Positions 17,639-27,000 of a DNA stretch of 64,000 nt are shown here, piece after piece (position 1 is the first letter of the stretch; every line of letters starts with the position of its first letter). The notes below the pieces were generated by a model. That model was not told where the DNA came from and ran no database searches. It worked only from the letters and a program-made list of their open reading frames with translations. This DNA comes from Myxococcus eversor (GTDB lineage: Bacteria; Myxococcota; Myxococcia; Myxococcales; Myxococcaceae), in NCBI RefSeq assembly GCF_010894455.1, contig NZ_JAAIXY010000024.1, positions 124,001-188,000 on the forward strand, in the 5' to 3' direction. A program made the translations under genes and the position numbers.

Positions 17639-18672
17639 GCGGGCGGAAGGCTGTCTCCGTGCTCGTCATCGACGACTCCGCGCACAACCGGCACACGCTG
17701 ACGACGCTGCTGGAGTCCGCGCCGGACGTCCGGGTGTTGGACCGCGCGGCCGACGGCGAGGAGGGGCTGAAGAAGGTCCTGGAGCTGAAGCCGGACGTGG
17801 TGACGCTGGACTTGGAGATGCCGAAGCTGGGCGGCTACACGTTCCTGCGGCTGCTGATGCGCACGGCGCCCACGCCCGTCATCGTCATCTCCAGCTATGC
17901 GCACCGCTCGGACGTCTTCAAGGCGCTGGAGCTGGGCGCGTTCGACTTCATCGCCAAGCCCGCCAAGGGCACCCCGGCGGAGCTGGAGGTCCTCCGTCAG
18001 GAGCTGCTGGAGAAGGTGCGCGCGGCGCTGCACGTGCGGCCAGGGCAGCGTCACGCCTCGCCCGGGGCGCGGGCCCTGGCGGTGGCGGGCGAGCTGCCGC
18101 TGGTGGTGTCCATCGGCGCCTCCACGGGTGGGCCTCCGGCGGTGCAGCGCGTGTTGGAGGGACTGGCCGCGGAGCCCACGCCGTGCGTGCTGGTGAGTCA
18201 GCACATGCCCGCGCAGTTCACCCGGGCCTTCGCGGACCGGTTGGACCGCATCGGCCCCTTCACCGTGACGGAGGCGACCGACGGGGACCCGGTGCAGCCG
18301 GGGCACGTGTACATCGCTCCTGGTGGGAGGCACCTCGTGGTGGTGGAGCGTGGCACGCGGCTGGAGCTGCACACGCCGCCTCCCACGCCGCTGGACAAGT
18401 ACGCGCCGAGCGTGGACCGGCTCTTCACCAGCGTGGCGCAGGTGCTGGGCAGCCGCGCACTGGCGGTGGTGTTGACGGGCATGGGCGCGGATGGGGCGGC
18501 GGGCGCGCGCGAGGTACAGCGCGTGGGCGGCGAGGTGTGGGCCGAGTCGGAGGAGACGGCCGTCGTGTTTGGCATGCCAGGGGAGGCCATCGCCTCGGGC
18601 GCGGTGAAGCGGGTGCTGCGACTGGGGGAAATCGGACCCGCGCTGGCGACGCTCGCCCGGCGACGGCGATGA
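17635..18672 (+). CDS. cheB: Chemoreceptor methylesterase CheB
   Basis: A 345-residue response regulator plus methylesterase/deamidase. The receiver has Asp14-Asp15 region IDDSAHN, phosphoacceptor Asp59 (VVTLDLEMPKLGG) and Lys109 region. The C-terminal domain carries the catalytic Ser163 (GASTGGPPA), His190 (SQHMPAQFT) and Asp286 (TGMGADGAAG). With CheR it sets receptor methylation, and CheA is expected to phosphorylate it. Length and motifs are normal. The ATG overlaps the cheR stop. Confidence 0.95.
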   Translation: MSGRKAVSVLVIDDSAHNRHTLTTLLESAPDVRVLDRAADGEEGLKKVLELKPDVVTLDLEMPKLGGYTFLRLLMRTAPTPVIVISSYAHRSDVFKALELGAFDFIAKPAKGTPAELEVLRQELLEKVRAALHVRPGQRHASPGARALAVAGELPLVVSIGASTGGPPAVQRVLEGLAAEPTPCVLVSQHMPAQFTRAFADRLDRIGPFTVTEATDGDPVQPGHVYIAPGGRHLVVVERGTRLELHTPPPTPLDKYAPSVDRLFTSVAQVLGSRALAVVLTGMGADGAAGAREVQRVGGEVWAESEETAVVFGMPGEAIASGAVKRVLRLGEIGPALATLARRRR

Positions 18673-18727
18673 GGGCACGCGGAACAGCGGGCGGTGGACG
18701 AGTCCCGGGTGTTAGTCTGGGCGAGTC

Positions 18728-19108
18728 ATGACGCAGCAGATTCGAGCCCTGGTGGTGGACGACTCGCAGGCCATGCGACGCAGCATCATGTACGCGTTGC
18801 AGCGCATCAGCGGGATGGCCTGCACGGAGGCGCAGGACGGCGTCGAGGGTCTGAAGAAGTTGACCCAGGGCCGCTTCGACCTGGTGCTCACTGACATCAA
18901 CATGCCGTTGATGGATGGACTCAAGCTCATCCACCACATCCGTCATGCGACGGACCATCGCCATGTGCCCATCGTCGTCATCACGACGGAGGGCGCGGCG
19001 GCGGACCGGGAGCGGGCCTTGTCGCTGGGCGCGAGCGCGTATCTGGTGAAGCCCGTGCAGGCCAAGGTGGTGATGGACACCGTCAAAGACTTGCTGAAGC
19101 TGGACTGA
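18728..19108 (+). CDS. CheY-like single-domain response regulator (second)
   Basis: A 126-residue receiver with Asp11-Asp12, phosphoacceptor Asp56 in VLTDINMPLMDGLKLI, Thr-Thr before EGAAADRERA and the conserved Lys in YLVKPVQAK. TAGTCT at 18713-18718 ends 9 bases before the ATG and there is no Shine-Dalgarno site, suggesting its own leaderless transcript rather than simple read-through from cheB, which ends 55 bases upstream. It is about as close to CheY as the regulator at 10534; which one is the real output cannot be told. Confidence 0.93.
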   Translation: MTQQIRALVVDDSQAMRRSIMYALQRISGMACTEAQDGVEGLKKLTQGRFDLVLTDINMPLMDGLKLIHHIRHATDHRHVPIVVITTEGAAADRERALSLGASAYLVKPVQAKVVMDTVKDLLKLD

Positions 19109-19122
19109 GGGCGAGCGCGCGA

Positions 19123-19881
19123 ATGGACTTCGTCCTGCGGGTGGCGGGCCTGGAGAAGCGCTACGGCGCGGTGAACGCCGTGCAGGGCCTCACCTTCGCG
19201 GTGGCGCCCGGCGAGGTGCTCGGGTTGGTGGGCCCCAATGGCGCGGGCAAGACGTCCACGCTGCGGTGCCTGGCGGGCATCCTCCCTCCCACGTCGGGGA
19301 GGGTGGTGGTGGCGGGCTACGATTTGGCGAAGGACGCGGTGGACGCCAAGCGCGAGCTGGCCTTCCTTCCGGACGAGCCTCGCTTCTTCGACTACCTCAC
19401 GGTGTGGGAGCACCTGAACTTCACGGCGCGCCTCTACGGCGTGGAGGACTGGGAGGAGCGAGGCAAGGCGCTGCTGGAGGAGATGGAGTTGACGGGCAAG
19501 GAGAAGGCGCTGCCGGGCGAGCTGTCTCGCGGCATGAAGCAGAAGCTGTCCATCGCCTGCGGCTTCCTGCACTCGCCCAAGCTCATCCTGCTGGACGAGC
19601 CCCTCACGGGCCTGGACCCGATTGGCATCCGTCGGATGAAGGCGTCCCTGCGCCGCCGCGCGGAGGAGGGGGCGGCGCTGGTGTTGTCCTCGCACCTGCT
19701 GCCGCTGGTGGAGGAGCTGTGTCACCGGCTGCTGGTGATTGCCGGAGGGCGGGCCATGGCGCTGGGCAGCCTGGAGGCGATTCGCTCGCGGCTGAGTGGC
19801 CCGGAGGGGGAGAGCGCGTCGCTGGAGGACCTCTTCGTGCGCATCACCAGCGGAGCCGGGACGGAGAAGCCCCCGCCGTGA
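19123..19881 (+). CDS. ABC transporter ATP-binding protein
   Basis: A 252-residue ATPase of the ABC-2/export class. Walker A GPNGAGKT is at 37-44, the signature is a variant LSRGM at 134-138, Walker B LILLDEP at 154-160 and the switch His in VLSSHLL. The beginning VLRVAGLEKRYGAVNAVQGLTF is the usual exporter type (CcmA-like). It begins 14 bases after the second response regulator and overlaps the permease gene by 4 bases, so the pair is co-translated. Substrate is unknown; adjacency to the chemosensory genes may be functional or accidental. Confidence 0.9.
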   Translation: MDFVLRVAGLEKRYGAVNAVQGLTFAVAPGEVLGLVGPNGAGKTSTLRCLAGILPPTSGRVVVAGYDLAKDAVDAKRELAFLPDEPRFFDYLTVWEHLNFTARLYGVEDWEERGKALLEEMELTGKEKALPGELSRGMKQKLSIACGFLHSPKLILLDEPLTGLDPIGIRRMKASLRRRAEEGAALVLSSHLLPLVEELCHRLLVIAGGRAMALGSLEAIRSRLSGPEGESASLEDLFVRITSGAGTEKPPP

Positions 19882-21611
19882 GCTTCTCGAGCGCCGTCGT
19901 CTTCCTGTGGCTGGCCTCCTCGCGCAACCGGCTGCGGCTCCAGCTCCAGCGACTGCGCAGGCCGCGCTATCTCGTCGGGGCCCTGGTGGGGCTGGGCTAC
20001 ATCTACTCCATCTTCCTGCGGCGGCTGGAGTTCGGCGGGGCGCTGAGCAACGTGCCTCCCGGCGTGCGCCTGTTCGCGGAGCTGTCGCTGGTGTTCTCCG
20101 CGCTCGTCACCGTGTTCTCCGCGTGGGCGCTAGGGCCGGACCGTCCCTCACTGACCTTCACGGAGTCGGAGGTGGTGCAGCTCTTCCCCGCGCCCGTCAC
20201 CCGAACCTCGCTCCTGCACTACAAGCTGGCGCGCGGCGTGCTGGGCGCGGCGATGGGCGCGCTGTTCGCCTCGCTGTTCGTCGGTCGGCTGGTGAGTCAC
20301 GCGCCGGGCCTGTTCTTCCTGGGCGCGTTCCTGTCGTTGGGGACGCTGTACCTGCACGCCACGGCCGCGTCCTTCATGCGCACGCGCTGGGCGGAGACGT
20401 GGGGCACGCGGGGGCTGGTGGCGCGCTGGCTTGCGCTGGGGTGCGTGCTCGCGGCGGTGGGCCTGGCGGCGTACGCGGCGCTGGATGCGCACCCCTTTCC
20501 GAGGACGCTGTCGGTTCCCGGGGTGCTGCGCAACTGGGTGCAGGCGGTGGTGGCCTCACCGGGGTTGAGCGCGGTGTTGTGGCCAGCGCGACTGCTGGTG
20601 GCGCCCGCGCTGGCCCAGGACTCGAGCGCGTTCCTGAGCGTGGTGCCGCCGGTGCTCGGGCTGGCGCTGGCGCACTACGTCTGGGTGCGGCTGGCGGAAG
20701 TCCCTTTCGAGGAGTCCGCGGTGACGCAGGCCGAGACGCGCACCCGCGAGCGGGCGCAGCGGGCCTCGGGTGGCGTCGCGAAGGGAAGGGCGGTCTCGTC
20801 GCGCAAGGCGCCCTTCCGGCTGTCGGCGCGAGGTCGGCCGGAGGTGGCGCTCATCTGGAAGAACCTCATCACCCGCAGGCGGATGGCGGGCGGGGTGGCG
20901 TCGGTGCTGGCCTCGCTGCTTTTGGGGTGCGCCATCGTCGCGATGATGGGCGAGTCGCGCTTCTTCACGGACACGCGCCGGGTGCTGGGGCCGCTGGGCG
21001 TGTCGCTCGCGGCGATGATGGCGGTGGTGGGGCCGAGCGTCTTCCGCATGGACCTGCGGATGGACCTGCCCAAGCTGGACCTGCTGCGCGCGCTGCCGCT
21101 GGCGGGCTGGCAGGTGGTGGGCGCGGAGCTGGCGGCGTCGGCGCTGATGGTGGGCCTGCTCCAACTCGGACTCCTCACGGTGGGCCTCTTGAGTGGCCCG
21201 GGCGCCGAGGACCCGTGGCTCATGACGTGGTGGTGGCCGGGCGGGGTGGCGCTCGCGCTGCTGTTGCCCTCGATGTCACTGGCGGGGCTCTTCGTGCAGA
21301 ACGCCGCGGTGGTGCTGTTCCCCGCGTGGGTGCCCGCGGACCGGACGGGCAGCGCGCGCGGAATCGAGGCACTGGGCCAACGCCTGCTGACGTTGATGGG
21401 CTCGCTGGTGGTGTCGCTGGTGGGCCTGCTGCCGGCGGCGCTGGCGGGCGCGGTGGTGGGCTTCCCCCTGTGGTCCTCGTTGGACGTGTGGGCGCTGCCT
21501 TTGGGCGCGGCGGCGGCTTCCGCCGTCCTGGCGGGGGAGGTGGTCCTGGGCGTGCTGCTCTTGGGCCGTGCTTTCGAACACCTGGACGTCTCCGAGGACC
21601 GTCCGGAGTAG
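19878..21611 (+). CDS. ABC exporter membrane subunit
   Basis: A 577-residue polytopic protein with about ten hydrophobic segments in two blocks, near residues 30-300 and 340-570, divided by a hydrophilic basic stretch (TRERAQRASGG, RKAPFRLSARGRPE). This matches the putative ABC exporter family in which two permease-like halves are fused, partner of the ATPase upstream. The GTG at 19878 overlaps the ATPase stop; longer upstream openings in this frame are inside the ATPase gene and were rejected. No substrate can be inferred. Confidence 0.82.
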   Translation: MSFSSAVVFLWLASSRNRLRLQLQRLRRPRYLVGALVGLGYIYSIFLRRLEFGGALSNVPPGVRLFAELSLVFSALVTVFSAWALGPDRPSLTFTESEVVQLFPAPVTRTSLLHYKLARGVLGAAMGALFASLFVGRLVSHAPGLFFLGAFLSLGTLYLHATAASFMRTRWAETWGTRGLVARWLALGCVLAAVGLAAYAALDAHPFPRTLSVPGVLRNWVQAVVASPGLSAVLWPARLLVAPALAQDSSAFLSVVPPVLGLALAHYVWVRLAEVPFEESAVTQAETRTRERAQRASGGVAKGRAVSSRKAPFRLSARGRPEVALIWKNLITRRRMAGGVASVLASLLLGCAIVAMMGESRFFTDTRRVLGPLGVSLAAMMAVVGPSVFRMDLRMDLPKLDLLRALPLAGWQVVGAELAASALMVGLLQLGLLTVGLLSGPGAEDPWLMTWWWPGGVALALLLPSMSLAGLFVQNAAVVLFPAWVPADRTGSARGIEALGQRLLTLMGSLVVSLVGLLPAALAGAVVGFPLWSSLDVWALPLGAAAASAVLAGEVVLGVLLLGRAFEHLDVSEDRPE

Positions 21612-21709
21612 GCCCGGGCGTTGGCTCCTGGACGCACGTGGACAGCGTGCTTGCGGCGCCCGGACGCGAAAGCGCAGGTTGGCGCGGACCGAACGGACGG
21701 GAGCGCGAC

Positions 21710-22600
21710 ATGAAGCTGGGTTTCGTGGGACTGGGCAACATGGGACTGCCCATGGCGAGGAGTCTGCTCTCCGCGGGGTACGAGGTGGCGGTGTGGAACC
21801 GCTCCGCCGCGCGCGGTGAGCCCCTGGTGAAGCAGGGCGCCCGCGCGGTGGCTTCGCCCGCCGAGGCGGCGAGGGGCGCGGAGGTCGTCTTCAGCATGCT
21901 CGCGGACGACAGCGCGGCGGAGGGCGTGGCTTTCGGCCCCCAAGGCATCATCTCGGGGCTGGCGAAGGGCGCCGTGCACGTCTCGTCGAGCACCATCTCC
22001 GTGGCGCTCTCCCAGCGCTTCACGGACGCGCACGCGAGCGCCGGTCAGGGGTACGTGGCCGCGCCCGTGTTCGGCCGTCCCGAGGCCGCGGCGACGAAGC
22101 AGCTCTGGGTGGTGGCGGCGGGCGCGAAGGCGGACGTGGAGCGCTGCCGGCCGCTGCTGGAGGCGCTGGGGCGGGGGCTCACGGTGCTGGGCGAACAGGC
22201 GTCCATGGCCAACGTGGTGAAGCTCTCCGGCAACTTCCTCATCGCGTCGATGCTGGAGGCGCTCGCGGAGGCGTTCGCCTTCACGCGCAAGTCAGGCATC
22301 GAACCGAAGCAGTTCATGGAGCTGTTTCGGGCCGTCTTCGCGAACTCGCCCATCTTCGAGCGCTACGCGCAGGCCATCGCCGAGGAGAAGTATTCCCCCG
22401 CGGGCTTCGCGATGCGGCTGGGGCTCAAGGACGTGGGGCTGGTGCTGGAGGCGGCGCGCGCGGCGGAGGTGCCGATGCCGCTGGCCAGTCTCGTGAGGGA
22501 CCAGTACCTGAGTGGCGTGGCCCAGGGGCATGGGGACCTGGACTGGTCCGCGCTGGGGGCGCTCGTGGCGGAGCGCGCAGGACTGCCCAAGGGGCGCTGA
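21710..22600 (+). CDS. NAD(P)-dependent beta-hydroxyacid dehydrogenase
   Basis: A 296-residue member of the 3-hydroxyisobutyrate/tartronate-semialdehyde/succinic-semialdehyde reductase (GLYR1) family. The Rossmann motif GLGNMG is at residues 7-12, followed by WNRS at 29-32 whose Arg favours NADPH, and the catalytic Lys171 is in KLSGNFLIASM. The substrate-binding segment at about 117-125 (AAPVFGRPEAA) resembles the glyoxylate/succinic semialdehyde reductases. It stands alone, 98 bases after the ABC gene, and ends at a strong terminator. The precise substrate is not decidable. Confidence 0.88.
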   Translation: MKLGFVGLGNMGLPMARSLLSAGYEVAVWNRSAARGEPLVKQGARAVASPAEAARGAEVVFSMLADDSAAEGVAFGPQGIISGLAKGAVHVSSSTISVALSQRFTDAHASAGQGYVAAPVFGRPEAAATKQLWVVAAGAKADVERCRPLLEALGRGLTVLGEQASMANVVKLSGNFLIASMLEALAEAFAFTRKSGIEPKQFMELFRAVFANSPIFERYAQAIAEEKYSPAGFAMRLGLKDVGLVLEAARAAEVPMPLASLVRDQYLSGVAQGHGDLDWSALGALVAERAGLPKGR

Positions 22601-22606
22601 ACGACG

Positions 22607-22639
22607 AAGGGCCTCCAGGTTTCGTCCCTGGAGGCCCTT
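22607..22639. terminator. Bidirectional terminator between convergent genes
   Basis: A perfect 13-base stem, AAGGGCCTCCAGG (22607-22619) with CCTGGAGGCCCTT (22627-22639), and a 7-base loop. It sits between the dehydrogenase gene on + and the susD-like gene on -, and ends in AA/TT on either side, so it can act in both directions. Confidence 0.85.
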
Positions 22640-22667
22640 GTGTGTCCATCTGTCTTGCTACCTCTTG

Positions 22668-24047
22668 CTACGGCCGCGCGTTGATTTCGGCGACGGGGAT
22701 GGGGTAGCGCTCGTGCGGCCCGTAGCTGTCATCCAGGTTGCGGGGCAGCTCGTTCAGCCGGTTGTAGCGACGCATGTCGATCCACCGGTGCCCGCCCTCG
22801 AACAGGAGCGAGTAGCGCTTCTGCACCAGCAGCTCGTCCAGGGCGTTCGCGGCGGTGATGTCCGCGCGAGGCGCCAGCCGGCCGGAGCGGGTGCGGATGT
22901 AGTTGAGGTCATCCGCCGCGGGGCCAATCTGGCCCAGGCCGATGTTGGCCTCCGCGCGGAGGAGGATGAGCTCCTCGTTGCGGATGATGGGCACCGGCGA
23001 GTCCGCCGAAGGGTAGATCGTGAAGGCCAGGTCCGTCGTCAGCCGGCCACCCGCGGCGCTCGCCGGCGCCGCCAGCTTGCGCGTCTTGCGCGTCAGCCGG
23101 TCATCCAGCGCATCGTTCGCCTGGCGCGGCGCATCCGTCTCGAGGGAGGGGTGGGCGTAGATGGTGACGCTCAGGAGGCTGTTGTCCACGTCGCCGGAGG
23201 CCGCCCGGAACACGTGGTAGACGCCCACGTTGAGCGACGTGATGGCCCCCGCCTTCGCGCCGTCGTCAGCGGACGCGGTGGCGTCGATGAACGACTGGCT
23301 CAGCGCCGTCAGCGCGTCCTCGTTCCGGCCCATGTACACGGACACACGCGCCTTGATGGCGCGGTTGAACCGCCGGAACGTGGCCGGTGTATCGAAGCCC
23401 GCGAAGCCGGTGCTCATCCGGAACGAGAACGCGTCACCCGCGTTGTCCAGGTGAGCGGCCGCCTCATCGAGCAGCGTCGCGATGCGGGTGAACACCTCGG
23501 CCTTGCCGACGATGGGCGCCAGCTGGCCCAGGGGCAGGTCCACGTCGATGGGCGCGCCGTTGGTGTCGTGGGTGTTGATGACCACCAGGAAGTCGAGCGC
23601 CTGGATGGTCTTCGTGAAGCCCCGGATGCCCTCCTTCTGCGCGTCCGTGAAGGCCGCGACCTTGTCCAGCGCCGCCAGCACCGTGTTGGCGTTGCGGATG
23701 TTGGAGTAGGGGGCCGCCCAGAAGTTGCCGCCGAAGGCGCCGGCGCCCGGGTCCAGCGTCGGCCCGAGAATCTCCTCCACCGTGCGAGGGTCCGCGGGGT
23801 CGAAGACGTACGCCTCGCGGCCGATGGTGCCCAGCTGCGCGACGTAGCCGTTCTGTATCGCCACGCCCGCGCGGTGTCCGATGATCAGACCCGTGGAAGC
23901 GCTGTTGACGGCGGAGCTGGTGGGGTTGTTCTTGAACTCGTCCAGGCTCGGGTTGTTCAGGTCGCCGATGTCCAGGCTGCCGCAGCCGCCCAGGCCCAGC
24001 ACGGCGCAGAGCGCCACCACGGTCTTCTTCGTCTGGTTGATATTCAT
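22668..24047 (-). CDS. SusD/RagB-family outer-membrane lipoprotein
   Basis: A 459-residue lipoprotein. The signal peptide ends in the lipobox LGLGGC with Cys22, and the body carries SusD hallmarks: an N-terminal DLNNPSLDEF, helical TPR-like segments, and a C-terminal block with IRNEELILLRAEANIGLGQI, YIRTRSGR and LFEGGHRWIDMRRYNRL. SusD proteins cap a SusC channel and bind the nutrient outside the cell. The gene starts 3 bases after the susC stop, so the two form one transcription unit. No glycoside hydrolase is nearby to indicate a glycan target. Confidence 0.92.
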   Translation of the reverse strand: MNINQTKKTVVALCAVLGLGGCGSLDIGDLNNPSLDEFKNNPTSSAVNSASTGLIIGHRAGVAIQNGYVAQLGTIGREAYVFDPADPRTVEEILGPTLDPGAGAFGGNFWAAPYSNIRNANTVLAALDKVAAFTDAQKEGIRGFTKTIQALDFLVVINTHDTNGAPIDVDLPLGQLAPIVGKAEVFTRIATLLDEAAAHLDNAGDAFSFRMSTGFAGFDTPATFRRFNRAIKARVSVYMGRNEDALTALSQSFIDATASADDGAKAGAITSLNVGVYHVFRAASGDVDNSLLSVTIYAHPSLETDAPRQANDALDDRLTRKTRKLAAPASAAGGRLTTDLAFTIYPSADSPVPIIRNEELILLRAEANIGLGQIGPAADDLNYIRTRSGRLAPRADITAANALDELLVQKRYSLLFEGGHRWIDMRRYNRLNELPRNLDDSYGPHERYPIPVAEINARP

Positions 24048-24050
24048 GGC

Positions 24051-27000
24051 CTAGAACCCGACGTCGAGCGACGTCCAGAAGCTGCGGCTAGGGGGGAAGG
24101 GAGCGACGTCGATGTTGCGAGCGATGGCCTGGTTGCCGAAGTTGCTCACCTCGGGGTCCAGACCCGAGTAGTTGGTGAACATCAGCAAGTTGCGGCCGCT
24201 CAGGCTGAGGCGCGCGTTCTGCAGCTTCGGAATCGCGGACACCCAGCTCTTGGGCAGGTTGTAGCTGAGCGTCACTTCGCGCAGCTTCAAGAAGGACGCA
24301 TCCTCCACGTAGATGCCCGCGTTGTTGCGGCGGTCCTGCAGGCGCTGACGGCCCGCCGTCTCGTAGTCCACGGACGTGCCGGCGCCGTCATACAGGAAGC
24401 GCGTCAGGTTGATGACGTCGCTGCCCTGCTGCCAGTGCCACAGGAAGGACAGGGTGACGTCCGAGACGCGCAGGGTGTTGGCCCAGCCGAGCGTGAAGGT
24501 CGGCTCGGTGTCGCCAATCTTCTTCACGATGGGCACGCCGTTCTCGTCGCGGCCCACGTTGCCGACAATCTGCGTGGCGGAAGAGCCCTCCTCGATGAAG
24601 AACGCGCCCAGGGAGTTGCCGAAGCCACCCGCCTGGAAGGAACCCGCGGGCAGGCTCGTCACCTTGCTGCGGTTGAGGGCGAACGTCGCGGAGCTCGTCC
24701 ACTCGACCGCCCCGCGCACCGGCGTCACCTGGAGCATGGCCTCGATGCCGCGGTTGCGCAGCGCGCCGCCGTTGACGAACTGGGTGGTGAAGCCCGTGGA
24801 GCTCGGCAGGGCGCGCTGCAGCAGCATGTCGCTGATGGCGCGCTGGTACACCGACAACTCCACCGTGACATCGCCGCCGAACATCAGCGCATCGATACCG
24901 GCCTCGATTTCACGCTGGCGCTCCGGACGGATGTTGGGGTCGCCCGCGACGCCCGTGCCGACGAGGCCCGGCGTGCCCTGCACGTTGCCCAGCGCGCTCA
25001 TGCCGCTGAACTTCATGCCGTACAGGGGCTGGTTGCCCGTCTCGCCGTAGGCCGCGCGGACCTTGAGCTCGTTGAGGGCCGCGATGTTCGTGGGGATGCG
25101 GTAGGCGGACGCCAGCTTCGGGTAGAAGAACAGCTTGTTCGGATTGCCGTTGGCGCTGCTCTGCTCGCCGCGGATGGCGCCGACCAGCGTCAAGCGGTCA
25201 TCCAACGTGACAATCTCCTCCTGGACGTAGTAGCCGCGGTCCCGGATGTGCGTCGACGTGTCGCGCACGCCAATCACGGTGCCGTTGTCCACGCCGGGCT
25301 GACCGGCGTTGAGGTTCTCGGAGACGATGTACGTGGAGTCGATGCGGCGCTCCTCGAACTGCACACCGCCGGACGTCGTGGCGGTGAGGAACTTCGAGGC
25401 GGGCTTGTACGAGTGCACCAGGTTGATGCCGCTGTTGATGTTGCGCACCTGGCTGGTGCCGAACAGCGACGTGCCCGGGAAGGTGTCGTCCACCGGCTCG
25501 AAGTTGAGCTCTGGCGGGAACAGCAGCCGGTTCTCCTGCTGGAAGCGGTCCACACCCGCGTTGGCGAGCAGGCGCAGGTGGTTCTCGTCATTCTTCCACA
25601 GGTGGAAGGTGGCATCACCGGAGCCGATGAAGCGCCACACGTCCTCGTCGTTCTTCACCAGCGCGGACGTCTGCAGCGGGTTGGCGCCGTTGGGCAGGAA
25701 CGGGTTGACGGGGTACACGCCTTGCGCGTTCGGTTCCATGTTGAGGAACTCGGGCACGTTCGGCAGCACCATGTAGTTGGTGATGGTCTGGTTGTCGTTG
25801 TTGGTGAGGCCGCGCTGGCCCAACGTGTGGATGAGGTTGGTGGCGACGTTGATCTCCACCGCGTCGCCCAGCGACTGACCCAGGTTCAGGCGGAACGACT
25901 GCTTGTCGTAGCCCGTGTTGGCGATGATGCCCTCGTCGCTGCGGAGCATCGCGGAGGCGAAGTACTTGGTGTTGCCCGACGCGCCGCTCACGCTGGCGAG
26001 CGTCTCCGTGGACAAATCCCGGCGGCCCGCGAGCTTGGCCTCGTGGTCGTACGTCCGGCCCGTGTAGTAGTCGGCCGCGGCGGGGCCGAACTGCTCGACG
26101 GCCTCTTCCACCGTCTCGAAGCGGCGGGTGCCCAGCTTGTTGGCCAGGGTGTACAGGCCCACGCGCTGGGTGATTTCGAACTTGGGCTCACCGGCGCGAC
26201 CGCGCTTGGTGTTGATGATGACGACGCCGTTGGCGGCCTTGGAGCCGTAGATGGCGGCGGCGGACGCGCCCTTGAGGACCTCGATGCTCTCGATGTCGTT
26301 GGGGTTGATGTCCGCGATGCGGTTGACCTGGTTGTCCTGCGTGGGGTTCGGGTTGGAGCCGCCCACGGAGTCGGTCACCACGTACACGCCGGAGGCGATG
26401 GCCACGTCGCTGACGAGCACGCCGTCGATGACGTAGAGCGGCGCGGTGGAGCCGTTGATGGTGGACACGCCGCGCAGGCGCATCTGGATGCCGCCGCCCG
26501 GGGCGCCGGAGTTCTGCTGGATGTTGGCGCCGGCGACCTTGCCCTGGAGGGCCTGGTCGATGGTCTGCGCGGGAGCGCGGTTCATCTCCTCCGCGCTGAC
26601 GGAGGCCACCGAGTTGGCCAGGTGCTTACGGGCCAGCTCGGAGGCGCGGCCGACGACGACCATCTCTTCCGAGAAGATGTTGTCGAGCGCCACCGTCACG
26701 TTGTTCTGCGTGGCGCCGACGCGCACCTCTCGCTCGCCGTAGTCCTGGCTGGAGAAGAGCAGCGTGACGGAGCCCGCGGGAACGTTGGGCAGCGAGAAGG
26801 TGCCGTCCAGCTCCGTCTCCACGCCCTGCGTGGTGCCCTTGATGATGACGCGGACGAGCGGAAGACCTTCGTTCGTCAGTCGGTCCGCGACGCGCCCCTT
26901 CACGGTGCGGCCCAGGGCGGGCGTGGCGGCGGGAGCGGGAGTCGTCGGAGTGGTGCTGGCCGGGGCCGCCTCCGCGGGCGCCGGCGTCGCGGGAGCTTGA

